From Terriglobia bacterium (lineage in GTDB: Bacteria > Acidobacteriota > Terriglobia > UBA7540): a DNA stretch of 6,053 nt. Position numbers and translations under genes: made by a program. Positions 1-6,053 of this stretch are shown in pieces. The stretch covers positions 1-6,053 of the forward strand of contig JASHYZ010000532.1 of the NCBI GenBank assembly GCA_030042795.1, given 5' to 3'. The number at the start of each line of letters is the position of its first letter. The stretch's first letter is position 1. The notes under the pieces are model-generated. The model ran no database searches, had not been told where the DNA came from, and worked only from the letters and a program-made list of their open reading frames with translations.

Positions 1-75
1 GTCTAGACTCACAAAAGCGCCATAAAGATCATCTGTTGGCTGTTTTGCCTTTCGAGTGTGGTTGGAGTTCTTCAT
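1..75 (-). CDS. N-terminal 25 codons of an unidentified gene, running off the left edge
   Basis: An ATG at 75-73 opens a frame with no stop through base 1, giving 25 residues beginning MKNSNHTRKAKQPTDDLYG and continuing past the window. The minus strand upstream reads AGGGGTGGTGAACAAATG, so a purine-rich GGTGGTG ribosome binding site sits five bases from the ATG. A polar, basic N-terminus leading into DDLYGAFVSL looks like an ordinary cytoplasmic protein start. Too little is visible to name a family. The frame is too short to be significant by length alone; the case rests on the ribosome binding site and on the same orientation as its neighbours. Confidence 0.5.
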   Translation of the reverse strand, partial: MKNSNHTRKAKQPTDDLYGAFVSLD

Positions 76-125
76 TTGTTCACCACCCCTGTGAGGCTGC
101 GATCTTCTTTCATTTCTCTTGGGCC

Positions 126-281
126 TTACCCACCACTGGTCTGAAAGACGACCTCAAACGACGACGGCTGCCATCTTCCACGTCGTTGCTGTTGGTCGCC
201 GCTCGCCTTGAGTTTGCCTCTGCCAAGCCGTTGGAGTACGCTTGGGCTATGACCATCCAACTCAAGCCTGACCAAGTTCAT
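126..281 (-). CDS. Doubtful small ORF (51 aa), possibly not expressed
   Basis: An ATG at 281 with GAGG five bases upstream opens 51 codons (MNLVRLELDGHSPSVLQRLG...) ending in TAA at 126. The frame is also open upstream to a TTG at 329. The composition is basic and Gln/Arg-rich (DQQQRRGRWQ, 30-39), without a recognisable fold or motif. It is co-oriented with the other genes and would fill the gap before the left-edge gene. However, an antisense frame of similar length covers the same bases and codon use is not persuasive. This may be random open sequence. Confidence 0.2.
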   Translation of the reverse strand: MNLVRLELDGHSPSVLQRLGRGKLKASGDQQQRRGRWQPSSFEVVFQTSGG

Positions 282-342
282 GCCAACCTCGCTAAGAGAA
301 AAGAAGGGTGGCTGGCAGACCGCCGCCAACGATGACCGCCTA

Positions 343-363
343 TCAGCTCACCTCCAGAGCTGA
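343..363 (-). terminator. Hairpin after the 76-aa gene, possible terminator without T-run
   Basis: TCAGCTC (343-349) and GAGCTGA (357-363) are perfect inverted repeats around a 7-base loop, starting 24 bases after the stop codon of the 76-aa gene on the minus strand. No T-run follows on that strand (TAGGCGGTC), so it is not a classical intrinsic terminator. It may stabilise the 3' end or act with Rho. A chance 7-bp stem is also possible. Confidence 0.3.
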
Positions 364-386
364 AGACGCCCTAGTCTGAAGCTTCA

Positions 387-617
387 TCAGTCTGGAAGCA
401 ATTCAATCACGTTGTCGATTCCCAGGCATGCGTGCTCCGCCTTCGTTCGAAGGACCGCAGAAGCGGTCTCGATCTCAGTCAGTGTATCCTGGTAGGCTTG
501 GCTTCCTTTCTTCTGGGTCTTGAGCCTCTGCCGCAACTTCTCGAAAGGCTCGTAATATTCGGCTACCTCGTCTACCAGCGCCTCGGCTGTTCTTTGCAAC
601 TGGACGGTACTTACCAT
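387..617 (-). CDS. Small helical protein of unknown function (76 aa)
   Basis: Not recognised. From the ATG at 617 it encodes 76 residues: a largely helical, acidic and glutamine-rich N-terminal part (QLQRTAEALVDEVAEYYEPF, 6-25), a basic turn RLKTQKKGSQ (31-40), then a second helix (about 41-61), ending with LGIDNVIELLPD. One Cys (C64) is present. The frame is open further upstream to a possible start at 662 (91 residues), but the ATG at 617 overlaps the stop of the 64-aa gene in ATGGTAA. That is a typical coupling arrangement, and GGAAAG lies a few bases before it, so the shorter form is preferred. It is probably co-expressed with, and perhaps a partner of, the 64-aa protein. It may belong to the same transcript as the dehydratase-family gene. 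Confidence 0.6.
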   Translation of the reverse strand: MVSTVQLQRTAEALVDEVAEYYEPFEKLRQRLKTQKKGSQAYQDTLTEIETASAVLRTKAEHACLGIDNVIELLPD

Positions 618-805
618 GCTCTTTCCAGTCGCCGTTTCAGCCGTGTGACTTCCTCGTGCCATGTTTCAATCTCACCTTCCCCGTGCCGGATGAGCCCCCA
701 ATCTGGGTCAGCTTTGTCCGTCTCTGATTTGATCTTATCGTAGTGCTCTCGAATTCGATACTCCCGAGCGGCGATCTTCTTCCGTAACTCTCGGTTCTTG
801 CCCAC
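611..805 (-). CDS. Small charged helical protein of unknown function (64 aa)
   Basis: Not assigned to a named family. The 64 residues are dense in Lys, Arg and Glu and are probably two helices around a short break at DKADPDWG (31-38). The first helix runs through RELRKKIAAREYRIREHYDKI (5-25) and the second through IRHGEGEIETWHEEVTRLKRRLERAW (39-64). This is a helical-hairpin or coiled-coil pattern with no Cys, signal peptide or membrane segment. The start is GTG at 805, where the frame is closed by TGA three codons upstream. Its ribosome binding site is weak, so translation may depend on the preceding gene, which ends 30 bp away with no terminator between them. It overlaps the next small gene by ATGGTAA. 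The even, protein-like pattern of charged and hydrophobic positions suggests a real gene, but no function can be given. Confidence 0.6.
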   Translation of the reverse strand: MGKNRELRKKIAAREYRIREHYDKIKSETDKADPDWGLIRHGEGEIETWHEEVTRLKRRLERAW

Positions 806-835
806 TCGATGTCAAATTGAAGCAGCACTCAGCGG

Positions 836-2635
836 CTAATTCACTGCCACCAACTCCCTTTTCTCCACCTTCATTCTCTCGGCAGCATGAAGGACAAAGT
901 TCGCGGCCGTGCCCACCACACCCTTGTGGTGGCCGTACTTGTACATGGGCTGCTGCATCTCGGGATGACCAGCAACAAATTCCTGAACCTCTGCGAAGGT
1001 GTAGCCGGTCTTTTCCAGCACTGCTTTCATTTCATTCTTGGCCCGCACCTTGGCTTCGCCGAGGGCCATTTGGACGCGGCTGTGGGCGTTCACATCGCCT
1101 TCGCCGGAGGTTTCGACGGGCAGGAAGATCATGTCCTTGTATTGGGACACCACGGCGGACTGGGCGCCGTCTGACTGCGTACTTGGCATGCAACCGAAGG
1201 GCTTAAGCGAAAGAACCATGTGGCAGAGGTCTTTGTTCGAGTAATAGATATTCTTGGCCACTTCCAGGTGGCCTTCGCCGCCGCCGGCGCGCGAGTTGTA
1301 GAAAGGATGGCCGATGCGCTGAAGCTCGTATTGGTCGGTGAGGTGATGCGCCACGCCGCCGAGCGCGTCAATGAGTTTGTGATACTCGCGTTTGAAGATG
1401 GTTTCGGCGAAGGTGAGCTTGGCCACCTTCTGCTGTGTTTCGAAGTGGCTGCCGAAAATTCGACTCAGGTTCCAGCGCGAAACATTCTCCGCCACCAAAT
1501 CGATGCCCCGCCTATCGCGGATTTGCTGCTTGGCTTGGTGAATCATGTAGGTGATCCAGGTGCCGATAGGTTCCACCAGGACCTGGGCGCCTTCCTTCTC
1601 CAGGAACTTGAACATGTTGAAATTGCCGTCACCCTCGGTGGTCTGCGCCCAGAATTCACCGGTGATCTTCACAATGGGTTTTATTCGCGTCCGGTCGATC
1701 GGGATGGAGTTGAAGCGATCACGGACTTCGCGTAGAGCGGCGGTGTAGTCTTCACCGTAAAGCTGGTCCATGAACTTGCCGATCATTGTCGCGGTGCCGC
1801 TAAAGGACGTTTTGCTGAGCCAGTCTCCGAACTTGCCTTCGAGTGTGTAAGGACGCTTCCGCTTCATGACCTCGTGCAACAGATCCATGCACTCGTCGAG
1901 CACACGGTCGGTCTCACCGGGACTCACTTCATAGGGCCGGATTTGGTAAGCCACGTCGTTGACGACGTCACCGATGTTCAAGGCATTGAGAATGCCAAGG
2001 AAGAAGTCGAGGTTCATCTCCAGGCCCGCTTCGGCCTCGGCCTGGTTCAAGCCGCCTGACTGCTGGAATAGCAGAACGCGGAAACCGTCAAACCCGGAGT
2101 TGCGCAGGGCCAGGCGATACTCGGCCTCGTACATACCGAAGCGGCAGGGTCCGCAGGCGCCGGCCGTGAAGAAAACATAACGGTCAATGATCTCCTTCTT
2201 GTTAAGCCCGGCTTCCTCCAAGCCCTGCAGGTATTGCACGAGGTTGCCGACAGTAAAATAGGTGGGGTTACACTGGCCGTTGTTGCCGTATTCCTTCCCA
2301 AGCTGGAAGGCACGCTTGTTGGGGGTCGGTACGGCCTCGCAGTTGTAGCCGAGGCTCTCGAGGGCGCCGTGGACCAACTTCTCGTGCTTCCAAGTGAGAC
2401 CGCCAAAGAGGATTGTAGTCTTATCGCGCTCGGCTTTCGTGAAGGCGCGTTCCACAGGGCGGTGAAACTGTTGCTTCGCGCGCTGCTCCAAACCTGCTTC
2501 CCGTTCCAAACGGCGGCGTTCCTCCGCAAGACGTTGCCGCAGCAACTCCTCACCCGAAGCGATTTGAACCAAACCTGCCGGAGGCGCTCCGGCTGGTCGA
2601 ACGTCAGTCAAGTTGTTGAATGGCGCAGTGCTCAT
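836..2635 (-). CDS. 2-hydroxyacyl-CoA dehydratase / CoA-enzyme-activase family iron-sulfur protein (COG3581/DUF2229-like)
   Basis: Member of the superfamily around 2-hydroxyglutaryl-CoA dehydratase and its activases, which use [4Fe-4S] or double-cubane clusters and ATP-driven single-electron transfer for difficult reductions or dehydrations. The exact substrate is unknown. The 599 residues hold a charged, probably helical N-terminus (about 28-57), then TILFGGLTWKHEKLV (74-88). Probable cluster cysteines are C122 in NNGQCNPTYFTVGNLV, C161 and C164 in GACGPCRFGMYEAEY, and C482 in KPFGCMPSTQSDGAQ. SRAGGGEGHLEVAKNI (448-463) and ETSGEGDVNAHSR (508-520) are other distinctive blocks. No signal peptide, membrane segment or DxGSTT-type ASKHA ATPase motif is seen, so this is not the ATPase. 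The ATG at 2635 is chosen because AGAGGTG precedes it. An in-frame GTG at 2689 would add 18 residues but lacks a ribosome binding site. Family assignment comes from motif recognition; function is inferred only at superfamily level. Confidence 0.85.
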   Translation of the reverse strand: MSTAPFNNLTDVRPAGAPPAGLVQIASGEELLRQRLAEERRRLEREAGLEQRAKQQFHRPVERAFTKAERDKTTILFGGLTWKHEKLVHGALESLGYNCEAVPTPNKRAFQLGKEYGNNGQCNPTYFTVGNLVQYLQGLEEAGLNKKEIIDRYVFFTAGACGPCRFGMYEAEYRLALRNSGFDGFRVLLFQQSGGLNQAEAEAGLEMNLDFFLGILNALNIGDVVNDVAYQIRPYEVSPGETDRVLDECMDLLHEVMKRKRPYTLEGKFGDWLSKTSFSGTATMIGKFMDQLYGEDYTAALREVRDRFNSIPIDRTRIKPIVKITGEFWAQTTEGDGNFNMFKFLEKEGAQVLVEPIGTWITYMIHQAKQQIRDRRGIDLVAENVSRWNLSRIFGSHFETQQKVAKLTFAETIFKREYHKLIDALGGVAHHLTDQYELQRIGHPFYNSRAGGGEGHLEVAKNIYYSNKDLCHMVLSLKPFGCMPSTQSDGAQSAVVSQYKDMIFLPVETSGEGDVNAHSRVQMALGEAKVRAKNEMKAVLEKTGYTFAEVQEFVAGHPEMQQPMYKYGHHKGVVGTAANFVLHAAERMKVEKRELVAVN

Positions 2636-2638
2636 ATT

Positions 2639-2645
2639 CACCTCT
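2639..2645 (-). promoter_or_regulatory. Shine-Dalgarno site deciding the start of the dehydratase-family gene
   Basis: The minus strand reads AAAGAGGTGAATATG, with the AGAGGTG core three bases before the ATG at 2635 (five bases from GAGG). The upstream GTG at 2689 is preceded by CAAATTGCTCC, which has no useful complementarity to 16S rRNA. This site therefore favours the 599-residue product over the 617-residue one. Confidence 0.75.
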
Positions 2646-2824
2646 TTTTCGGACGCCGGCCACTTGAGTTCCGGCAAGCTTAGATTCACGGAGCAATTTG
2701 ATTACGCCGAGGCCATCAAACCTCGTCAGTGGATGCCGACGTCCGTTTTGTTCCCCAAGGACAGCGGATCACACTCATTCCGCCGCCGGTCCAGAGCCGG
2801 CTACCCCACCCTACTTACACGGGC

Positions 2825-2854
2825 ATTATGACCCTAGGTCACCTTCCGGAACAA
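2825..2854 (-). promoter_or_regulatory. Candidate sigma-70-type promoter for the dehydratase-family gene
   Basis: On the minus strand TTGTTC (2854-2849) and CATAAT (2830-2825) are separated by 18 bases. The -10 differs from TATAAT at one position; the -35 matches TTGACA at three positions. Initiation here would give a leader of about 180 bases before the ATG at 2635. Support is by pattern only, and the -35 overlaps the T-run of the terminator candidate. Confidence 0.3.
2829..2841. promoter_or_regulatory. 13-bp dyad TGACC-CTA-GGTCA, possible operator
   Basis: A perfect 5-bp inverted repeat with a 3-base centre lies in the spacer and over the upstream edge of the candidate -10. A dimeric regulator bound here would be placed to control the dehydratase-family gene. 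No regulator gene is in the window and the motif is not one I can assign to a family. Confidence 0.3.
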
Positions 2855-2873
2855 AAACCATTACAGCGAATGG
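2853..2873 (-). terminator. Weak intrinsic-terminator-like hairpin with T5 tract
   Basis: On the minus strand CCATT-CGCTGT-AATGG is followed directly by TTTTTG. The 5-bp stem holds only two G-C pairs, which is weak, but stem, 6-base loop and T-run are in the right order and orientation to end the dnaE-accA transcript about 100 bases after accA. Confidence 0.35.
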
Positions 2874-2951
2874 CGAAATTCCACAGCCGAGGGTGGGATG
2901 AGCGACGGTGATTGGAAAGGCTGAAATTTCAATTCGTTAGGGGCAGGAACC

Positions 2952-2972
2952 AGACCAAATGGCTGATGGTCT
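2952..2972 (-). terminator. Hairpin immediately downstream of accA
   Basis: AGACCA (2952-2957) and TGGTCT (2967-2972) pair around a 9-base loop, starting two bases after the accA stop codon. On the minus strand the sequence that follows is GGTTCCTGCC, so there is no proper T-run. It may be a 3'-end stabilising hairpin or part of a Rho-type ending rather than a classical terminator. Confidence 0.3.
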
Positions 2973-2974
2973 CA

Positions 2975-3931
2975 TTACTTCTCTTCAACGAAGGTTGCGA
3001 ATTTTCGCAGCCGGCGATGACGCTGCTCGATGAGCTTATCGGCGGGCAGCCCCGCGAGCTCCTCTAAGGAAGCGCCAATGGCCGTACCTAAACGCTCTGC
3101 GGCCCCAGGTGGATCAGCATGCGCGCCACCCTGGGGCTCAGGCACGATCTGGTCAATGAGGCCGAATCCGAGGAGGTCGCGCGCGGTGAGCTTCAAGGCC
3201 CTGGCTGCCTGATGCTTGTGATCCCAATCCCGCCACAAAATGGAAGAGCAGCTTTCAGGGGGGATCACGGAATAGATGGCGTTTTCGAGCATCAAAACGC
3301 GGTCGCCGATCGCAATGGCCAACGCACCGCCGCTGCCGCCCTCGCCGTGCACTACCACCACAATGGGCACGCGCAACCTAGGGATTTCCTTGAGATTGTG
3401 GGCAATCGCCTCGGCCTGGCCGCGCTCTTCGGCGCCCTTGCCTGGGTAAGCAGCGGGCGTATCCACAAGGCTGATGATGGGCAAGCCGAATTTTTCGGCA
3501 AGACGCATCAGCCGCAACGCTTTCCGGTAGCCCTCGGGGTGCGGCATTCCGAAATTGCGCTTCACGCGCTGTTCCGTGTCCCGTCCCTTCTGATGGCCTA
3601 CCACCATCACAGGGCGGCCTTCGAAGCGCGCCAAGCCGCCCACGATGGCGGCGTCATCGCCAAAACGCCGGTCTCCGTGCAGCTCCTCAAAGTCCGCAAA
3701 GAGCGCCTGGATGTAATCGAGGGTGTAAGGACGGTTGGGGTGGCGGGCGATCAACACCTGGTCCCAGGCATCGCCCGAGCCAGCGTCACCGGGAGCCCGG
3801 CGCAGGATCTCGAGCTGGCCGCGCAGACGCTCGATTTCTTCACGGTCAGCGTCCGTGGGGCTGCCCTTTTCGAGCTCAGTGATCTGCTGCTCGATTTCAT
3901 GGGCGGCGTCGCGCTGTTGATTTGCCGTCAA
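2975..3931 (-). CDS. accA: Acetyl-CoA carboxylase carboxyltransferase subunit alpha
   Basis: Alpha half of the carboxyltransferase that moves CO2 from carboxybiotin (on AccB) to acetyl-CoA, giving malonyl-CoA for fatty-acid synthesis. It works in the cytoplasm with AccD, which is not in this window. The 318 residues match the usual ~319. A charged N-terminal helical region (about 1-45) is followed by the crotonase-like carboxyltransferase domain: [11 protein letters not shown] (64-74), [11 protein letters not shown] (83-93), GHQKGRDT (112-119), [17 protein letters not shown] (126-142) and [16 protein letters not shown] (157-172). The glycine-rich [11 protein letters not shown] (195-205) forms the oxyanion-hole region, followed by [10 protein letters not shown] (224-233). 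The start is TTG at 3931. No ATG or GTG lies in frame just upstream, and the next Met (M109) would delete conserved sequence. GGTGGAG sits eight bases before the TTG. The TTGA overlap with the dnaE stop suggests translational coupling. Confidence 0.98.
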   Translation of the reverse strand: MTANQQRDAAHEIEQQITELEKGSPTDADREEIERLRGQLEILRRAPGDAGSGDAWDQVLIARHPNRPYTLDYIQALFADFEELHGDRRFGDDAAIVGGLARFEGRPVMVVGHQKGRDTEQRVKRNFGMPHPEGYRKALRLMRLAEKFGLPIISLVDTPAAYPGKGAEERGQAEAIAHNLKEIPRLRVPIVVVVHGEGGSGGALAIAIGDRVLMLENAIYSVIPPESCSSILWRDWDHKHQAARALKLTARDLLGFGLIDQIVPEPQGGAHADPPGAAERLGTAIGASLEELAGLPADKLIEQRHRRLRKFATFVEEK

Positions 3932-6053
3932 GAACGTTTCTCCACCGAAACCGCGCTCTCTCCGCAGAGCGCACGCAGCCCGGCCAGCAGCTCGTCATTG
4001 GCTTTCACGCCCGCGGGCCGTCGAGGTTTCAGCGTAACGCGAAAATTACCTTGCCGGAGTAAGTCAAGAACCACTGCATCCGCGCCGGGGTGACTCGCGA
4101 GCAGAGACTGGACCTCGCCCGGCAAGCTGGAGGGAACCTGATCAAGATCGATACGGATCCTCACCGTGCCACGGCTGCCGCTTGCAACTGTGCTCTCCAA
4201 AGGCTGAACGTCGTTCACAATCACTTTGGGCTTGGCCGAAGCTTCGTCGCGCCTTATCCTGCCCTTCACCAGTACCACCGCCTCCGGCTTCAAGCGCGGT
4301 TGCACCTGCTGAAGGGTCTGTGGGAAGACGATCAGCTCCGAGGTGCCGCGCAAATCCTCCAGGACGCACGCGGCCCAAAGGTCACCTTTCTTGCTGGGTT
4401 TCACTCGAATGCCGCTGAGAACGCCAGCCAGCGAGACGGCCGCGTCATTGGCCAAATCCTCTAGCGATATGCTGTCGTGCTTGGCCACAGCGGCCATCTG
4501 GGCCCGGTACTTTTCGAGTGGGTGACCGGTGACGAAGAACCCCAGGACCTCCTTCTCGCCGGCTAGCCGCTCAGCTTCGGACCATTCGGGCGCCTGCGGC
4601 AGTTCGATCGCGCGCAGGGGCTCAGGTTCCGCACCGCCCGCGAAGAGTCCTGTTTGGCCGGCCACGCTGGCCCTTTGCCGGGCCTGACCCAACTCCATGG
4701 CACGGTCCAGTCCGGCCATCATTCGCGCCCGATGCACACCAAGAGAATCCATCGCTCCGGCCTTGATTAAGCTCTCGATCACGCGCTTGTTCATCAAGCG
4801 CAGGTCGACATTCTCGCAAAATTGGAAGAGATTGTCGAAACGGCCGAGCTGGCGGCGCGCCTCGATGACCGACTCGATGGCCGCTTCACCCACGTTCTTG
4901 ATAGCGGTCAAGCCAAATCGGATGCCGAGACCGGAGACCGTTTGCGAAGGCGTGAAGGTGCGGTCGCTCGAGTTGACGTCGGGAGGCAGGATTTCGATGC
5001 CCATGTCGCGGCATTCACCAAGATAGAAGGTGAGCTTATCCGGGTTGCCGATTTCCGCCGTCAGCATCGCCGCCATGAATTCTACGGGGTAATGCGTCTT
5101 CAGGTAGGCAGTGCGGTAGGCTACCAGCGCGTAGGCAGCGGAGTGCGATTTATTGAAGCCGTACCCGGCAAACTGTTCGATCTGCTCGTAGAGCTTCTTC
5201 GCCTTAGCGTCGGGAACCCCATTCTTGCGCGCGCCGGCCAGGAATTTCTCGCGCATGGCGACCATCTCTTCGTGTTTCTTCTTGCCCATGGCGCGGCGCA
5301 GCACATCCGCTTCGCCGAGCGAAAATCCGGCCACAGCGTTGGCAATCTGCATCACCTGCTCCTGGTAGACCATGATCCCGTAAGTCTCTTCCAGAATGTC
5401 CTTGAGCTGGGGCAGATCGTACGTAACCCGCTTCTTGCCGGCCTTGCGCGCCACGAAGTCGTCAATCATCTGCATCGGGCCCGGCCGGTAAAGCGCGTTC
5501 AACGCCGTCAGGTCGCCCAGCCGACTGGGCTTGGCGCGCCGCAGAATGTCCGTCATGCCGCGGCTTTCAAACTGGAAAATGCCCGCCGTTAGGCCCTTTC
5601 CAAGCAGTTCATACGTGGCAGGATCGTCAAGCGCCACGGCATCAAGGTCGAGCTTTTCGCCGCGTGTGGCCTCGATCATGCCGGCGCAGTCTTCGAGTAC
5701 AGTCAAGGTGGTGAGGCCGAGGAAATCCATCTTCAGCAAACCGATTTTCTCGAGATCGTCCATCGCATACTGCGTGGTGATTTCATCTTTATTGCTCTTA
5801 TAGAGCGGGACGATTTCGCGCAACGGCTGAGGCGAGATCACCACGCCAGCAGCGTGCGTGGAGGCGTGGCGGGCCAAGCCCTCCAGGCTCATGGCCACAC
5901 GCAAGAGGTCTGCGACACGTGGCTCCCGCTCGTGGAGCTGGCGAAGCTCGGGGGTCTGCGCCAGGGCGTCCTTCAGGGTGATGTTCAGCGTATTCGGAAC
6001 AAGTTTGGCGATACGATCGGCCTCAGCAAACGGCATGTCGAGAGCGCGCGCGG
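3928..6053 (-). CDS. dnaE: DNA polymerase III subunit alpha, C-terminal part (5' end outside window)
   Basis: Catalytic subunit of the replicative polymerase, which extends DNA at the fork with the beta clamp and clamp loader in the cytoplasm. About 707 residues are present. The frame is open through the right edge (ARALD precedes the first in-window Met at 6036), so this Met is internal and roughly 450 N-terminal residues are missing compared with the usual ~1,160. Numbering from that Met: KMDFLGL at 102-108 contains the third catalytic aspartate (D104, equivalent to E. coli D555 by family knowledge). NALYRPGP (180-187) and [13 protein letters not shown] (291-303) are palm/fingers signatures. 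[13 protein letters not shown] (351-363) begins the helix-hairpin-helix region, QTGLF (461-465) fits the internal beta-clamp-binding motif, and an OB fold spans about 534-610. The PHP domain and the first two catalytic aspartates lie outside. The domain order and clamp motif indicate DnaE1 rather than PolC. The stop overlaps the accA start. Confidence 0.97.
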   Translation of the reverse strand, partial: ARALDMPFAEADRIAKLVPNTLNITLKDALAQTPELRQLHEREPRVADLLRVAMSLEGLARHASTHAAGVVISPQPLREIVPLYKSNKDEITTQYAMDDLEKIGLLKMDFLGLTTLTVLEDCAGMIEATRGEKLDLDAVALDDPATYELLGKGLTAGIFQFESRGMTDILRRAKPSRLGDLTALNALYRPGPMQMIDDFVARKAGKKRVTYDLPQLKDILEETYGIMVYQEQVMQIANAVAGFSLGEADVLRRAMGKKKHEEMVAMREKFLAGARKNGVPDAKAKKLYEQIEQFAGYGFNKSHSAAYALVAYRTAYLKTHYPVEFMAAMLTAEIGNPDKLTFYLGECRDMGIEILPPDVNSSDRTFTPSQTVSGLGIRFGLTAIKNVGEAAIESVIEARRQLGRFDNLFQFCENVDLRLMNKRVIESLIKAGAMDSLGVHRARMMAGLDRAMELGQARQRASVAGQTGLFAGGAEPEPLRAIELPQAPEWSEAERLAGEKEVLGFFVTGHPLEKYRAQMAAVAKHDSISLEDLANDAAVSLAGVLSGIRVKPSKKGDLWAACVLEDLRGTSELIVFPQTLQQVQPRLKPEAVVLVKGRIRRDEASAKPKVIVNDVQPLESTVASGSRGTVRIRIDLDQVPSSLPGEVQSLLASHPGADAVVLDLLRQGNFRVTLKPRRPAGVKANDELLAGLRALCGESAVSVEKRS
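3940..3946 (-). promoter_or_regulatory. Shine-Dalgarno site for the TTG start of accA
   Basis: The minus strand reads GGTGGAGAAACGTTCTTGACG. GGTGGAG lies inside the last codons of dnaE, eight bases before the TTG. It supports initiation at a rare start codon and the idea that ribosomes finishing dnaE re-initiate on accA. Confidence 0.65.

Larger units (their letters stand above)
76..386. other. Mostly non-coding stretch between the small genes and the left-edge gene
   Basis: About 310 bp with no convincing gene. Apart from the weak 51-codon ORF, it holds a perfect 7-bp hairpin (343-363) just after the 76-aa gene. It also holds a 7-bp inverted repeat AACGACG/CGTCGTT (157-163 and 181-187) with a 17-base spacer, and a 13-codon mini-ORF (113-72, minus) whose TGA overlaps the ATG of the left-edge gene. 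A plus-strand frame at 36-335 begins with TTG, has no ribosome binding site and looks non-coding. No clear sigma-70 promoter was recognised. Confidence 0.4.
2636..2974. other. Intergenic region between accA and the dehydratase-family gene
   Basis: 339 bp without a convincing gene; the short frames here are antisense or start poorly. In minus-strand order it holds a hairpin directly after the accA stop (2952-2972), then a weak stem with a T-run (2853-2873). A candidate promoter with a dyad follows (2825-2854), then a GC-rich hairpin GCCGG/CCGGC (2785-2789 and 2797-2801). Last comes a TTTGAT/ATCAAA dyad (2697-2702 and 2715-2720). The gap separates the dnaE-accA unit from the downstream gene, which therefore probably has its own promoter and a leader of about 180 bases. 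Confidence 0.55.

Noticed and set aside
810..815. TTGACA on the minus strand before the 64-aa gene, as a -35 box
   Set aside because: The sequence 16-18 bases downstream (GAGAGT and neighbours) has no resemblance to a -10 box, and the site lies only 5 bases before the GTG start.
637..828. 63-codon minus-strand frame overlapping the 64-aa gene
   Set aside because: It shares almost all its bases with the 64-aa frame, which has the better helical pattern and the coupled stop/start with the next gene. A frameshift joining the two frames is not needed to explain the sequence.
1220..1735. 171-codon plus-strand frame opposite the iron-sulfur gene
   Set aside because: It is antisense to a conserved coding region, and no motif or convincing ribosome binding site was seen.
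2047..2553. 168-codon minus-strand frame inside the iron-sulfur gene
   Set aside because: It is an alternative frame of the 599-aa gene with Ser/Arg/Pro-rich composition; the main frame carries the conserved cysteine motifs.
2698..2911. Short plus-strand ORFs in the accA-downstream gap
   Set aside because: They overlap each other in different frames, have no ribosome binding site, and have Pro/Arg/Ser-rich translations without protein-like pattern.
3119..4093. 324-codon plus-strand frame opposite accA and the end of dnaE
   Set aside because: It lies antisense to strongly conserved accA and dnaE sequence; the translation has no family features and results from the GC-rich codon pattern of the real genes.
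4822..5592. 256-codon plus-strand frame opposite dnaE
   Set aside because: It is antisense to conserved polymerase palm/fingers motifs and its His/Val/Leu-rich composition is typical of a shadow frame.
1..6053. CRISPR arrays, tRNA/rRNA genes, transposase or integrase genes
   Set aside because: No regularly spaced repeats, cloverleaf-like segments, or recombinase motifs were seen on either strand by reading.

Overview
The window holds a bacterial chromosomal segment in which every supportable gene lies on the minus strand, so transcription runs right to left. The proteins and gene order suggest Acidobacteriota or a similar non-enteric Gram-negative group, with a deltaproteobacterial lineage possible. 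The basis is a DnaE1-type polymerase directly followed by accA, high-GC coding sequence, and a large iron-sulfur protein of the acyl-CoA dehydratase/activase superfamily. This assignment is inference from protein style only.

Right part (2975-6053): the C-terminal ~60% of dnaE (DNA polymerase III alpha, entering from beyond the right edge) is followed by a complete accA (carboxyltransferase alpha of acetyl-CoA carboxylase). They overlap by four bases (TTGA), and accA uses a TTG start with a good ribosome binding site inside the end of dnaE. This is a conserved housekeeping pair joining replication and fatty-acid synthesis.

Middle (2636-2974): a 339-bp non-coding gap contains two possible terminator hairpins for the dnaE-accA unit, a candidate promoter with a 13-bp dyad across its -10 edge, and a separated inverted repeat.

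Left-middle (836-2635): a 599-residue protein carrying the cysteine motifs of the 2-hydroxyacyl-CoA dehydratase / CoA-enzyme-activase (COG3581/DUF2229-like) group. The ASKHA ATPase partner these proteins normally need is not encoded in the window, so its substrate and reductase are open questions. This is the most interesting gene here.

Left end (1-835): lower-GC sequence with small genes. Two short, charged, helical proteins of unknown function (64 and 76 residues) overlap by seven bases and follow the dehydratase-like gene after only 30 bp, so they may be co-transcribed with it. Further left there is a doubtful 51-codon ORF, and then the first 25 codons of another gene with a convincing ribosome binding site, which runs off the left edge. 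No RNA genes, CRISPR arrays, insertion sequences or integrases were seen.
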